DNA of 64,000 nucleotides from JABJAG01 sp038137215 (lineage in GTDB: Bacteria > Pseudomonadota > Alphaproteobacteria > UBA6615). The position numbers and the translations under genes are program-made. The notes beneath the pieces were generated by a model that saw only the letters and a program-made list of their open reading frames with translations, searched no databases and was not told the DNA's origin. The stretch's first letter is position 1. Each line of letters opens with the position of its first letter. This document shows positions 52,542 through 60,747 of the stretch, piece after piece. The stretch is from the NCBI GenBank assembly GCA_038137215.1, contig JAYQBG010000010.1:27443-91442 (forward strand), read 5' to 3'.

Positions 52542-53933
52542 CTAACGCCCTATGCCCGGAGGCAGCATACCCGGCAGCATTCCGCCACCCATCCCCGGCA
52601 TACCGCCACCACCCATCGGTGGCAGCTTGCCGCCCATTTTCTTCATGCGCTTCATCATGGTCTGCATCTGCTGATACTGCTTGAGCAGCTTGTTGATTTC
52701 CTGAACGCTGGTCCCCGACCCGGCGGCAATGCGCTTTTTGCGGGACGCCTTCACCATGGCCGGCTTGAGACGTTCCTGTTGGGTCATCGACAGGATGATG
52801 GCTTCCTGACGCTTGATCATACTGTCGTCGATATTGTGATCGCCCATCTGCTTCTTGACCTTGCCGACACCCGGCAACATCGACATCACACCGCCGAGCC
52901 CGCCCATCTTCTTCACCTGGCGCAGCTGGTCGAGCAGGTCGTTCATGTCAAACTCGCCCTTGGCGAGCTTACGGGCCATCTTCTCGGCCTCTTCTTCCTC
53001 GACGAGGTCCTGGGCCTTTTCGACCAAGGTGACCACGTCGCCCATGTCGAGAATACGCCCGGCAATCCGCTCGGGATGGAACGGCTCCAGCTCGTCCATC
53101 TTCTCGCCGGCACCGACCAGCTTGATCGGCTGTCCCGTCACCGCCCGCATGGACAGGGCCGCACCACCGCGTGCATCGCCATCCATTCGTGTCAGCACAA
53201 TGCCGGTGATCCCGACCTGATCGTGGAAGGCCTGCGCGGTGTTCACCGCATCCTGACCGGTCATGGCATCGGCCACCAGCAATGTCTCGTGGGGCTTGGC
53301 AGCCTTGCGGATGGCGGTCGCTTCCGCCATCAGCGCTTCGTCAATGGACAGACGCCCCGCCGTGTCTAGCAACACCACGTCATAGCCCTCGCGCCGCGCC
53401 TGATCCATCGCGCGCCGGGCGATCATCACAGGCATCTCACCCGGAACGATATCCAGCGTCGGCACGAGAACCTGATCGCCGAGCACGCGCAGCTGTTCCT
53501 GGGCGGCCGGACGGCGCACATCCAGCGACGCCATCAGAACCTTCTTACGCTGCTTCTCGGCAAGATGATGACCGATCTTGGCTGTCGTGGTCGTTTTACC
53601 CGAGCCCTGCAGACCCACCACGAGAATGGCGACGGGCGCAGGCGCGTTGAGATCAATCTCAACGGCTTCCGATCCTAGCATCTCGACCAGGGCATCGTGC
53701 ACGATCTTGACGACCATCTGGCCCGGCGTGACGGAACGGACCACTTCCTGGCCGACCGCCTCTTCCTGAACCTTGGCAACGAAGTCCCGCACCACCGGAA
53801 GCGCGACATCGGCCTCCAGCAGGGCGACACGGACCTCACGCAGAACCTCGGCGACGTCATCATCGGACAGCGCGCCGCGCCGCTTCAGACGGTCGAAAAC
53901 ATCTCCCAGACGTTCGCTCAGCGATTCAAACAC
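52542..53933 (-). CDS. ffh: Signal recognition particle protein Ffh
   Basis: The start is a GTG at 53933 giving (M)FESLSERLGDVFDRL with a GGAG site; 463 residues. The N domain is followed by the GTPase motifs GLQGSGKTTTTAKI, DVRRPAAQEQL, DTAGRL and TRMDGDARGG, and the C-terminal M domain with methionine-rich helices (QQMQTMMKRMKKMGG) binds SRP RNA and signal peptides. A Gly/Met tail (GMPGMGGGMLPGMLPPG) closes it. With FtsY at 57080-58039 it delivers membrane proteins to the translocon. The SRP RNA gene itself was not found in the window. Confidence 0.97.
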   Translation of the reverse strand: MFESLSERLGDVFDRLKRRGALSDDDVAEVLREVRVALLEADVALPVVRDFVAKVQEEAVGQEVVRSVTPGQMVVKIVHDALVEMLGSEAVEIDLNAPAPVAILVVGLQGSGKTTTTAKIGHHLAEKQRKKVLMASLDVRRPAAQEQLRVLGDQVLVPTLDIVPGEMPVMIARRAMDQARREGYDVVLLDTAGRLSIDEALMAEATAIRKAAKPHETLLVADAMTGQDAVNTAQAFHDQVGITGIVLTRMDGDARGGAALSMRAVTGQPIKLVGAGEKMDELEPFHPERIAGRILDMGDVVTLVEKAQDLVEEEEAEKMARKLAKGEFDMNDLLDQLRQVKKMGGLGGVMSMLPGVGKVKKQMGDHNIDDSMIKRQEAIILSMTQQERLKPAMVKASRKKRIAAGSGTSVQEINKLLKQYQQMQTMMKRMKKMGGKLPPMGGGGMPGMGGGMLPGMLPPGIGR

Positions 53934-53971
53934 AACTCCAACCCTTCCGGCGCCATCCTCACGCGGTGATC

Positions 53972-54054
53972 CACGGCAGGAGGATGTGCCCAACGGCAAA
54001 CGCGCCAGTGCGCGAAACTCGCGGACTGGCGGAGCACAGACCTCCCGGCCCGTG
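53972..54054. other. Long imperfect hairpin upstream of ffh (possible leader or small RNA)
   Basis: Complementary arms stack in order: cacgg with ccgtg (53972-53976, 54050-54054), ggagg with cctcc (53979-53983, 54041-54045), tgtgc with gcaca (53985-53989, 54034-54038), cgccagt with actggcg (54003-54009, 54025-54031), and cgcg with cgcg around loop aaact. It is 38 bases before the ffh start codon. It lacks the conserved apical motif of SRP RNA. Either strand could carry it. Confidence 0.45.
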
Positions 54055-54525
54055 CCGCATCGGTCGTCGATGCGGAATGGAGGGGAACCTATGCGAAGCT
54101 GAAAATCCGGTCAAGCATCTCAGATATCTGTCGGACCCCAACCTATCGGGTGCAGCCTCCAACATTCGTATACGTGAATATATTCGCGATTCGGTTCATC
54201 CCTAAACAAGGGACCAGTATGTCATCGTTATGTCGCCGGTCAGTCAAATCCATGATAAATCTCGGGTATTTTGGAGTTATCGCGTATCCGATGCGAAATT
54301 CTTGTACACTCGCTGAGGTTGTGCCATACGCTCGCGTACAGGTGTATTCTGCACCTGGGTACGGCAATCAGGTTTTGGGAGACCGCCGTAGCAGGAACAT
54401 AAAGTTGACATAACAACAAAAGCCGGTGCACGACCAACCTGTCCTAAGGGCCCGCATTGTCATGACTTCGGCAAGCTTGCTTGAGAAACCGACGGTTGGA
54501 ATAGGCAAACAAGGGGTTACTAGAG
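54055..54525. other. Intergenic stretch without a supported gene
   Basis: This 470-base interval is lower in GC than its surroundings, most clearly at about 54120-54420. Open frames of 65-87 codons exist on both strands but have odd composition, no ribosome site and no family resemblance. A TTGACA at 54405-54410 could be a -35 box for the XRE gene, but no convincing -10 lies 17 bases downstream. Nothing else was recognised. Confidence 0.55.
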
Positions 54526-54906
54526 TTGCAAAATCCAATTGATATTCATGTCGGGCGTCGTATGCGCGCCAGGCGCGAAATGTGCGGCATGCCGCAAAAG
54601 GAACTCGCCAAGCAGCTTGGCATCAGTTTCCAGCAAGTCCAAAAATACGAAAGCGGCGCAAATCGAATCAGCGCCTCGAAACTCTGGCAACTCTGCGATG
54701 TACTTGACGTTGTTCCCGGCTACTTCTTCGAAGGACTGAGCGGCGCCCGGGCGCGAACAGGCCAGAGCGATTCCGCAAGTGAGAACGATGCGACATCGCG
54801 ATCGGCACGCCAGGTTCTCGATCTGAACCAGGCCTTTCAGAAAATTCCGGATTCGCGCGTGCGGCGTCAGGTCGTCCAGCTCGTCAAATCTCTGGGACGC
54901 AGCTGA
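54526..54906 (+). CDS. XRE-family helix-turn-helix regulator
   Basis: 126 residues from a TTG at 54526 preceded by AAGGGG; no in-frame ATG fits the domain. Residues 8-65 form an HTH_3 domain: VGRRMRARREMCGMPQKELAKQLGISFQQVQKYESGANRIS is the typical five-helix pattern, with the recognition helix ISFQQVQKYE. The C-terminal half is polar and ends with a short helix (VRRQVVQLVKSLGRS). This type is common and often multi-copy in alphaproteobacteria, some regulating symbiosis or cell-cycle genes. Its targets are unknown; it lies 58 bases before dapF. Confidence 0.87.
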   Translation: MQNPIDIHVGRRMRARREMCGMPQKELAKQLGISFQQVQKYESGANRISASKLWQLCDVLDVVPGYFFEGLSGARARTGQSDSASENDATSRSARQVLDLNQAFQKIPDSRVRRQVVQLVKSLGRS

Positions 54907-54964
54907 GCCTTTCCGGTCCTCGCAACACTGGACGCGGAGGGCCTCCCGGCCCTATATCCCCGCC

Positions 54965-55822
54965 ATGGTCATGCGAGACTTCATCAAGATGCACGGATTG
55001 GGCAATGACTTTGTCATTGTCGATGCACGCGCACGCCCGGTTTCCGTAACGGAAGCCGGCACGCGGCGCCTGTCCGACCGGCACACCGGGATCGGGTTCG
55101 ACCAGCTCATCACCATTGAAGAGGCCGATACGCCGGACAGCGATGTCCGGGTGCGCATCTACAATTCGGACGGCGCACGGGTCGAGGCCTGCGGCAATGC
55201 CATGCGCTGCGTCGCCCAGTTGATCCTCGACGAGCCCTCAGGTGACGGGAAACTGCGCATCCGGTCGGATGCCGGGCTGCTTGAAGCCTGGCACAGCCCG
55301 TCGAACGCCGCGCATTTCAGTGTCGATATGGGGCCGGCCCGCGACCACTGGCGGGAGATACCATTGTCGCAGGAATGCGACACCGACCATCTGCCGCTCG
55401 AACGCGGGCCCCTGTACGATCCGGTGGCCGTCAATATGGGCAATCCGCATGCGGTGTTCTTCGTGGACGAAGTGAGCGCGATCCCCATCGAGACACTGGG
55501 TCCCGACCTGGAGCACGATCCGATTTTTCCCGAAAGCGCGAATATCGGAATCGCCGAGATCACCGGCCCCGACAGCTTGCGCCTGCGCGTCTGGGAGCGC
55601 GGCGCGGGACTGACCCTGGCCTGTGGGTCGGGCGCCTGCGCGGCCGCTGTCGCTGCCCATCGACGTGGCCTGACGGGCCGCAGGGTCGCGGTCGCGGTCG
55701 ATGGCGGCGACCTGGAAATCGAGTGGCGCGAGGATGGCCATGTCGTCATGTCCGGCCCGGCCGAAGAAAGCTTTCGCGGCATGGTCGACGACAGCGCCTT
55801 CGCGACAGCATCGGATAGCTGA
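54965..55822 (+). CDS. dapF: Diaminopimelate epimerase
   Basis: A 285-residue epimerase that converts LL- to meso-diaminopimelate for lysine and peptidoglycan. FIKMHGLGNDFVIVD at the start, the first catalytic cysteine in EACGNAMRC and the second in ACGSGACAAAV are all present. ATG 54965 or 54971 (MRDFIKMHG, the commoner form) may be used. The stop is one base before the mtaB start, so dapF, mtaB, ftsY and the EamA gene form an operon. Confidence 0.96.
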   Translation: MVMRDFIKMHGLGNDFVIVDARARPVSVTEAGTRRLSDRHTGIGFDQLITIEEADTPDSDVRVRIYNSDGARVEACGNAMRCVAQLILDEPSGDGKLRIRSDAGLLEAWHSPSNAAHFSVDMGPARDHWREIPLSQECDTDHLPLERGPLYDPVAVNMGNPHAVFFVDEVSAIPIETLGPDLEHDPIFPESANIGIAEITGPDSLRLRVWERGAGLTLACGSGACAAAVAAHRRGLTGRRVAVAVDGGDLEIEWREDGHVVMSGPAEESFRGMVDDSAFATASDS

Positions 55823-55823
55823 C

Positions 55824-57083
55824 ATGAGCGGCCCGGATATCATCACCTTTGGCTGCCGGCTCAACACCTATGAGTCCGAAGTCATGCGCAATCATGCCGA
55901 GGCCGCGGGATTGTCGGATGCGGTCATCGTCAACACCTGCGCCGTGACGGCCGAGGCCGAGCGCCAGGCGCGTCAGGCCATCCGCCGCGCCCGTCGCGCC
56001 CGGCCAGACGCACGGATCATCGTCACGGGCTGTGCCGCCCAGATCAACCCGGCCTCCTATGCGGACATGCCCGAAGTGGATACGGTGCTCGGCAATCAGG
56101 AAAAGCTCGAGGCCAGATCTTTCCTCACGCTGGACACTGAGCCGGTGCATGTCGCGGACATCATGTCGGCGCGCGAGACCGCCTCGCATCTGATCGAGGG
56201 ATTCGACGACCGCACCCGCGCCTTCATCCAGGTCCAGAACGGTTGCGATCATCGCTGCACGTTCTGTGTCATCCCCTTTGGACGCGGCAATTCCCGCAGC
56301 GTGCCCATTGGGGCCATCGTCCAGCAGGTGACCACATTGGTGGAAAACGGTTACCAGGAGGTCGTGCTCTCGGGCGTGGACATCACCTCCTACGGCGCCG
56401 ACCTGCCGGGCCGCCCCCGTCTCGGACAGATGCTGCGCCGACTGCTTGCCAATGTTCCCGACCTACCCCGCCTGCGCCTGAGTTCCATCGACGTGGCGGA
56501 AATTGACGATGACCTTCTCGACCTGATTGCCAATGAGCCGCGGCTGATGCCGCATCTGCATCTCAGCCTGCAGGCCGGCGACAACATGATTCTCAAGCGG
56601 ATGAGGCGGCGTCACACACGCGAGCAGGCCATCGAATTCTGCGAGACGGTACGCGGCCTGCGTCCGGATGTGGTGTTCGGCGCCGACATCATCGCCGGGT
56701 TCCCGACGGAAACGGACGAGATGTTCGCCAACTCGCTGGCTCTGGTCGAGGCCTGCGACCTGCCCCATCTACACGTGTTTCCCTACTCGCCACGACCGGA
56801 AACGCCCGCAGCCCGGATGCCCCAGATTCCGCGCGCCCTCGTCAAGGATCGCGCCGCGCAGCTTCGCGCCGTCGGGGAAGCCTGCCTGACACGTTTTCTG
56901 ACTTCCGAGATCGGCAAGACCCGGACCGTGCTGGTTGAAAAGCCCGGTCTGGCGCGCAGTGAGCAGTTTGCACTTGTCGAATTACGTGACACCGGCCACG
57001 AAACCGGCCAGCTTATTGCGGTCGAGATCACCCGGAGTGCGGACGGACGGCTGAGCGGCCAACCCGCGCGTTGCGCGGCATGA
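55824..57083 (+). CDS. mtaB: tRNA (N6-L-threonylcarbamoyladenosine(37)) methylthiotransferase MtaB
   Basis: Starts at ATG 55824 (MSGPDIITFGCRLN); 419 residues. The UPF0004 domain contributes cysteines in TFGCRLN, VNTCAVT and VTGCAAQ for one 4Fe-4S cluster; the radical-SAM cluster motif is CDHRCTFC with IPFGRG following. A short TRAM-like C-terminal domain closes it. It adds a methylthio group to t6A37 in tRNA. It overlaps ftsY by 4 bases. Confidence 0.93.
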   Translation: MSGPDIITFGCRLNTYESEVMRNHAEAAGLSDAVIVNTCAVTAEAERQARQAIRRARRARPDARIIVTGCAAQINPASYADMPEVDTVLGNQEKLEARSFLTLDTEPVHVADIMSARETASHLIEGFDDRTRAFIQVQNGCDHRCTFCVIPFGRGNSRSVPIGAIVQQVTTLVENGYQEVVLSGVDITSYGADLPGRPRLGQMLRRLLANVPDLPRLRLSSIDVAEIDDDLLDLIANEPRLMPHLHLSLQAGDNMILKRMRRRHTREQAIEFCETVRGLRPDVVFGADIIAGFPTETDEMFANSLALVEACDLPHLHVFPYSPRPETPAARMPQIPRALVKDRAAQLRAVGEACLTRFLTSEIGKTRTVLVEKPGLARSEQFALVELRDTGHETGQLIAVEITRSADGRLSGQPARCAA

Positions 57084-58039
57084 GCGAGGGCGGCTGGCTA
57101 TCCCGCCTGCGGTCGGGCCTGTCTCGCAGCTCGTCCCGGCTTGCCGGCGATATCGGCGGTATTTTCCGGGGTCAGAAGATCGACGGGGCCACGCTCGACG
57201 AACTTGAAGACGTCCTGATCATGGCCGATCTGGGCGTGACCACGGCAAGCAAGCTGCGGAGCGAACTGGAACGCACACGTGTTGAAAGTGACGCAGATGC
57301 CGATGACGTGAGCCGTGTTCTGGCAAACGCCATCGCCGAGATTCTAACCCCGGTTGCCCGGCCGGTCTCGGATCTGGTCACACCCGGCTCGTTGCGCGTG
57401 ATCCTGGTGGCGGGCGTCAACGGCACTGGTAAAACAACCACCATCGGCAAACTGGCGGCCCGATTCACGGAAAGCGGCAGCCGGGTCATGCTTGCTGCGG
57501 CTGACACCTTTCGCGCAGCGGCCATCGACCAGATCAAGATCTGGGGTGAACGCGTGGGGGTTCCTGTCGTGACAGGCGCACAGGGTGACGACCCGGCCGC
57601 CATTGCCTTCGACGCGATCACACAGGCGCGCGAGGCGGGCGCGGATGTCCTGCTGATCGATACGGCCGGACGCCTGCACAACAAGGCCAACCTGATGGCC
57701 GAGCTTGAAAAAATCATTCGCGTGATCCGCAAGGTCGATGAGACCGCCCCCCATGAGGTGCTGCTGGTTCTCGACGCCACGACAGGACAGAACGCGCTGA
57801 GCCAGGTCGAAACCTTCCGCGATCTGGTTCAGGTCAGCGGATTGATCGTGACCAAACTGGACGGCTCGGCGCGCGGCGGCGTGATCGTAGCGCTGGCGGA
57901 CAAGTTTGCCATGCCGATCTATGCGGTGGGCGTGGGCGAGGGCATTGACGATCTGCGCCCCTTCGAAGCCCTGCCCTTTGCTCACAGCCTGCTGGGCCTG
58001 GACCCCCCCGACCCCAAGGCAGCGGACCCCGCCGGATGA
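57080..58039 (+). CDS. ftsY: Signal recognition particle receptor FtsY
   Basis: Starts at ATG 57080 inside the mtaB stop (ATGA); 319 residues. The N domain is followed by GTPase motifs GVNGTGKTTTIGKL, AADTFRAAAIDQ, DTAGRLHNKANL and TKLDGSARGG. The acidic A domain of long FtsY proteins is absent; only an Arg/Ser-rich start (RLRSGLSRSSSRL) precedes the N domain, which may serve for membrane contact, as in other alphaproteobacteria. It works with Ffh at 52542-53933. Confidence 0.96.
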   Translation: MSEGGWLSRLRSGLSRSSSRLAGDIGGIFRGQKIDGATLDELEDVLIMADLGVTTASKLRSELERTRVESDADADDVSRVLANAIAEILTPVARPVSDLVTPGSLRVILVAGVNGTGKTTTIGKLAARFTESGSRVMLAAADTFRAAAIDQIKIWGERVGVPVVTGAQGDDPAAIAFDAITQAREAGADVLLIDTAGRLHNKANLMAELEKIIRVIRKVDETAPHEVLLVLDATTGQNALSQVETFRDLVQVSGLIVTKLDGSARGGVIVALADKFAMPIYAVGVGEGIDDLRPFEALPFAHSLLGLDPPDPKAADPAG

Positions 58040-58899
58040 GTACAGGCGTCGTTCTGGCGGTGCTGCTCGCGGCCCTTTTGCATGCAAGCTGGAACGCACT
58101 GGTCAAAGGCGGCAGCGACCGCTGGCTCACCTCCGGCATGATCGGCGGATTTGGAGGTGTCGGCGCCCTGCTGGTTGCGCTGGTGTTCCTGCCTTTGCCG
58201 CAAGCGCATCACTGGCCCTGGCTGATCGGGTCCGGCGCATTGCACGCAACCTATTTCATTCTGCTGGTCAATGCTTATGCCCATGGCGATCTGGGCAAGG
58301 TCTATCCCATCGCACGCGGCAGCGCGCCGCTGATCATCGTGGCCTTGTCCGCACCGATTGTAGGGGACATTCCGGACCTGTGGGAGATCATTGCCATTCT
58401 GGTGATCGTCAGCGGCGTGGTGGCGCTCAGCCTTGAACCGGGACAGGTAAGGACGGCCAACTTCACGACCATCGGGCTGGCGCTCCTCACCGGTGCCTGT
58501 ATCGCTGCCTATTCCCTGTTCGATGCGGTTGCAATCCGGACCATCGGACCGGAAATCGAGACGGCGACGCTGGTCTATCTGTGCTGGCTGATGGTCTTTG
58601 CCGCAATACCGATTGTCGCTGCCACCTACTGGGCGCGGCGTGGACATATCCTGATCCATTTACGCGCACATGCCGTGCAGGGAATCGGCGGTGCGTTCAT
58701 CGCCATCGCCAGCTACGGGCTCATTCTGTACGCTTTCGCCAACGCCTCGGTCGCGAGCGTCGCTGCACTTCGCGAAACCGGCGTGGTCTTTGCCGCGCTG
58801 ATCGGCGTGCTGGTTTTGGGGGAACAATTTGGAAAACGCCGCATACCCGCCGCCATCATGGTTGCTTCCGGCGCAGCGGCCCTTAAGTTCGCTGGTTGA
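58036..58899 (+). CDS. EamA-family (DMT) transporter
   Basis: A 287-residue membrane protein with ten hydrophobic segments in two EamA repeats (VLAVLLAALLHASWNALVKG and GLALLTGACIAAYSLFDAVAIR). It overlaps ftsY by 4 bases and is co-transcribed with it. Residues such as HASWNALVKGGSD and PIARGSAPL are typical of the group with putative amino acid or metabolite export. It is distinct from the EamA gene at 40595-41500, and the substrate is unknown. Confidence 0.86.
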   Translation: MSTGVVLAVLLAALLHASWNALVKGGSDRWLTSGMIGGFGGVGALLVALVFLPLPQAHHWPWLIGSGALHATYFILLVNAYAHGDLGKVYPIARGSAPLIIVALSAPIVGDIPDLWEIIAILVIVSGVVALSLEPGQVRTANFTTIGLALLTGACIAAYSLFDAVAIRTIGPEIETATLVYLCWLMVFAAIPIVAATYWARRGHILIHLRAHAVQGIGGAFIAIASYGLILYAFANASVASVAALRETGVVFAALIGVLVLGEQFGKRRIPAAIMVASGAAALKFAG

Positions 58900-58949
58900 C
58901 CATCGCCTGAAGCTATCCCGCCTCCACACAATCACAGGTTCAACTTCCT

Positions 58950-59582
58950 ATGCGCTCCTGGTTAAAACTCGTGATCGAGGCGGGCCCGCTCGTCGTGTTC
59001 TTTCTGATCAACGGCCGCAAGGGCTTCCCGGAATTCCGGCATCTCTGGCTCGCCGAGGGGGCAGAGCCTCTGGTCGGTCAGGCCCTGTTCGAAGCCACGG
59101 GCGCATTCATGATTGCGACGATCATCGCGCTGGCCATCGGCTGGACGGTCGAGCGGAAAATTCCCGTCATGCCCCTGGTCAGCGGCATCTTCGTGCTGGT
59201 CTTCGGAGGGCTGACCCTCGTGCTCGCCGATGAGCTTTTCATCAAGCTCAAGCCGACGCTCGTTAACATGCTCTTCGCCGTGATCCTGTTCGGCGGCCTG
59301 CTCACGGGCCGTTCGTTGCTGAAGCCGCTGCTCGGCGCCGCGGTTCAGTTGACCGAACGCGGCTGGCGCGTCCTGACATTGCGCTGGGCCATTTTTTTCG
59401 TCGTATTGGCGATCCTGAACGAGATCGTATGGCGGAACTTCTCGACCGAGTTCTGGGTCTCTTTCAAGCTCTTCGGCATCATGCCCCTGACATTCCTCTT
59501 TGCGACCTCGCAAACACCGCTTTTCCTGCGCGAGCAGATCGAGGAAGAGCCCGAAGCGGCCCCGGAAGACACACCCAGCTAA
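58950..59582 (+). CDS. yciB: Inner membrane-spanning protein YciB/septation protein A
   Basis: A 210-residue protein with five hydrophobic segments. IEAGPLVVFFLINGRKG near the start, ATIIALAIGWTVERKIPVMPLVSG, FIKLKPTLVNMLFAVILFGGLLTGR and RWAIFFVVLAILNEIVWR are conserved YciB/IspA regions. It is linked to envelope integrity and division in proteobacteria. A charged Glu/Pro tail follows the last segment. Its stop overlaps the convergent Nudix gene by 4 bases. Confidence 0.93.
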   Translation: MRSWLKLVIEAGPLVVFFLINGRKGFPEFRHLWLAEGAEPLVGQALFEATGAFMIATIIALAIGWTVERKIPVMPLVSGIFVLVFGGLTLVLADELFIKLKPTLVNMLFAVILFGGLLTGRSLLKPLLGAAVQLTERGWRVLTLRWAIFFVVLAILNEIVWRNFSTEFWVSFKLFGIMPLTFLFATSQTPLFLREQIEEEPEAAPEDTPS

Positions 59583-60163
59583 ATGCCGTCGGGCGTTTCG
59601 CCCGGCGGGTTTCCGAAGGGTGCGAAGTCTTTCTCTTCGCGCGTCTCCAGATACTGCCTTAGCGCCCAGTGCACCGTCGGAAAAGCGATGTCGTCCCACG
59701 GCACATCGTCCCAGGACAGCAGCGCCACCTCCCGGCTCTCCAGTCCCGCCGCAATGTCCGGCGACGACAGGCGGGCACGATAGATTGTCTGAATCTGTGA
59801 GATGCGCGTGATGTTGTAGATCGCCAGCAGCCGGTCGATCTCGATCTCCGCACAGGCTTCCTCGAGGGCCTCGCGAATCGCCCCCTGCTCAGTGCTCTCA
59901 CCCAACTCCAGATATCCCGCCGGCAGCGTCCAGTATCCGTCGCGCGGCTCGATTGCCCGACGGCACAACAACACTTTTTCTTCGGACAAACGCGTGCCCG
60001 GCGCACGCCATGTCACGACGGCACCCGTCACGACCTTCGGATTCACATAGTGGATAAAGCCGCAGTCACGGCACACCATACGCGGTAGTTCATCGCCTTC
60101 GGGCACCTCCTCGTGGATGGGGCCCTGCGGGTCACGCCGGATCGAATTACCAGAGTCACTCAT
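59579..60163 (-). CDS. Nudix hydrolase with N-terminal zinc-ribbon-like motif
   Basis: Starts at ATG 60163 (MSDSGNSIRRDPQ); 194 residues. Residues 26-45 contain MVCRDCGFIHYVNPKVV, half of a zinc-ribbon as in NudC-type proteins. The Nudix box reads GYLELGESTEQGAIREAL then EEACAE. ADP-ribose or NADH-type pyrophosphatase activity is plausible. It overlaps the 3' end of the truncated kinase gene by 8 bases. Confidence 0.87.
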   Translation of the reverse strand: MSDSGNSIRRDPQGPIHEEVPEGDELPRMVCRDCGFIHYVNPKVVTGAVVTWRAPGTRLSEEKVLLCRRAIEPRDGYWTLPAGYLELGESTEQGAIREALEEACAEIEIDRLLAIYNITRISQIQTIYRARLSSPDIAAGLESREVALLSWDDVPWDDIAFPTVHWALRQYLETREEKDFAPFGNPPGETPDGI

Positions 60164-60740
60164 GCAACGATTCTCGCGCGCCATCGCCAAAATTGGAAGA
60201 CTCTTGGGGCGTTGAAATGTCGAGGAGCCGAAGAGCGGGCGCGGGAACATCCAGTGCCATCCCGATCCGGTTGGGTGTGTCGAGCAACTCATCGATCCAG
60301 CGATCGGTCGCGCCTAGGCGCACCATTTTGTCGACGAGGCCCGTTTCATCGCCGATCCGGTGGATGCGCGCCAGACCTGCCGCAGCATCGGCCAGTAACG
60401 CGTGAGAACGCGTATCGTCTCCGGAGACCAGCACATGAGGCAGGCGGACACCTTCGATATACTCCTGCAGCAACCACTCACCGTCGTAAGCAAGCACCGC
60501 CGGTACCGCGGCACCGTGTTCGTGCAGGGTGGAAAGAACATAGGCTTCGAGCCGGGAGCGCTCCCGGCGTTTGCGCCGCGTGGCGATCACCGAGCCGTCC
60601 GCAAACTCAACACGCACGGAACGTCGCGATCGGCTGGCCGGCCAGTCCACATTGAGGGCATCGCGCCCCAGCAACCGGCGGCACGCCTCCGCCGCCGTGC
60701 GCCCGAAGTCTTCAGGATCTCGGACGCGCCGGGTCGCCAA
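60156..60740 (-). pseudogene. Phosphotransferase/kinase-like gene lacking its C-terminal catalytic half
   Basis: About 194 codons from a possible TTG at 60740. It has the N-lobe of an APH/lipopolysaccharide-kinase-type phosphotransferase: RSVRVEFADGSVIATRRKRRE with the ATP-side lysines, then AAVPAVLAYDGEWLLQEYIEG (hinge) and LARIHRIGDETGLVDKM. The catalytic loop and metal-binding aspartates expected 30-60 residues later are absent; the frame ends at SLHE. The lost part is replaced by the start of the Nudix gene, so a 3' truncation is likely. A non-catalytic small protein is the alternative. Confidence 0.55.
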
Positions 60741-60747
60741 AGCCGAA

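Noticed and set aside
53972..54054. SRP RNA (ffs) next to ffh.
   Set aside because: The conserved GGAA tetraloop region and the asymmetric loop sequence of bacterial SRP RNA are not present on either strand.
54150..54413. Plus-strand frame of 87 codons and two minus-strand frames in the low-GC interval.
   Set aside because: No ribosome sites, no domain pattern, and three mutually overlapping candidates of similar quality indicate chance open frames.
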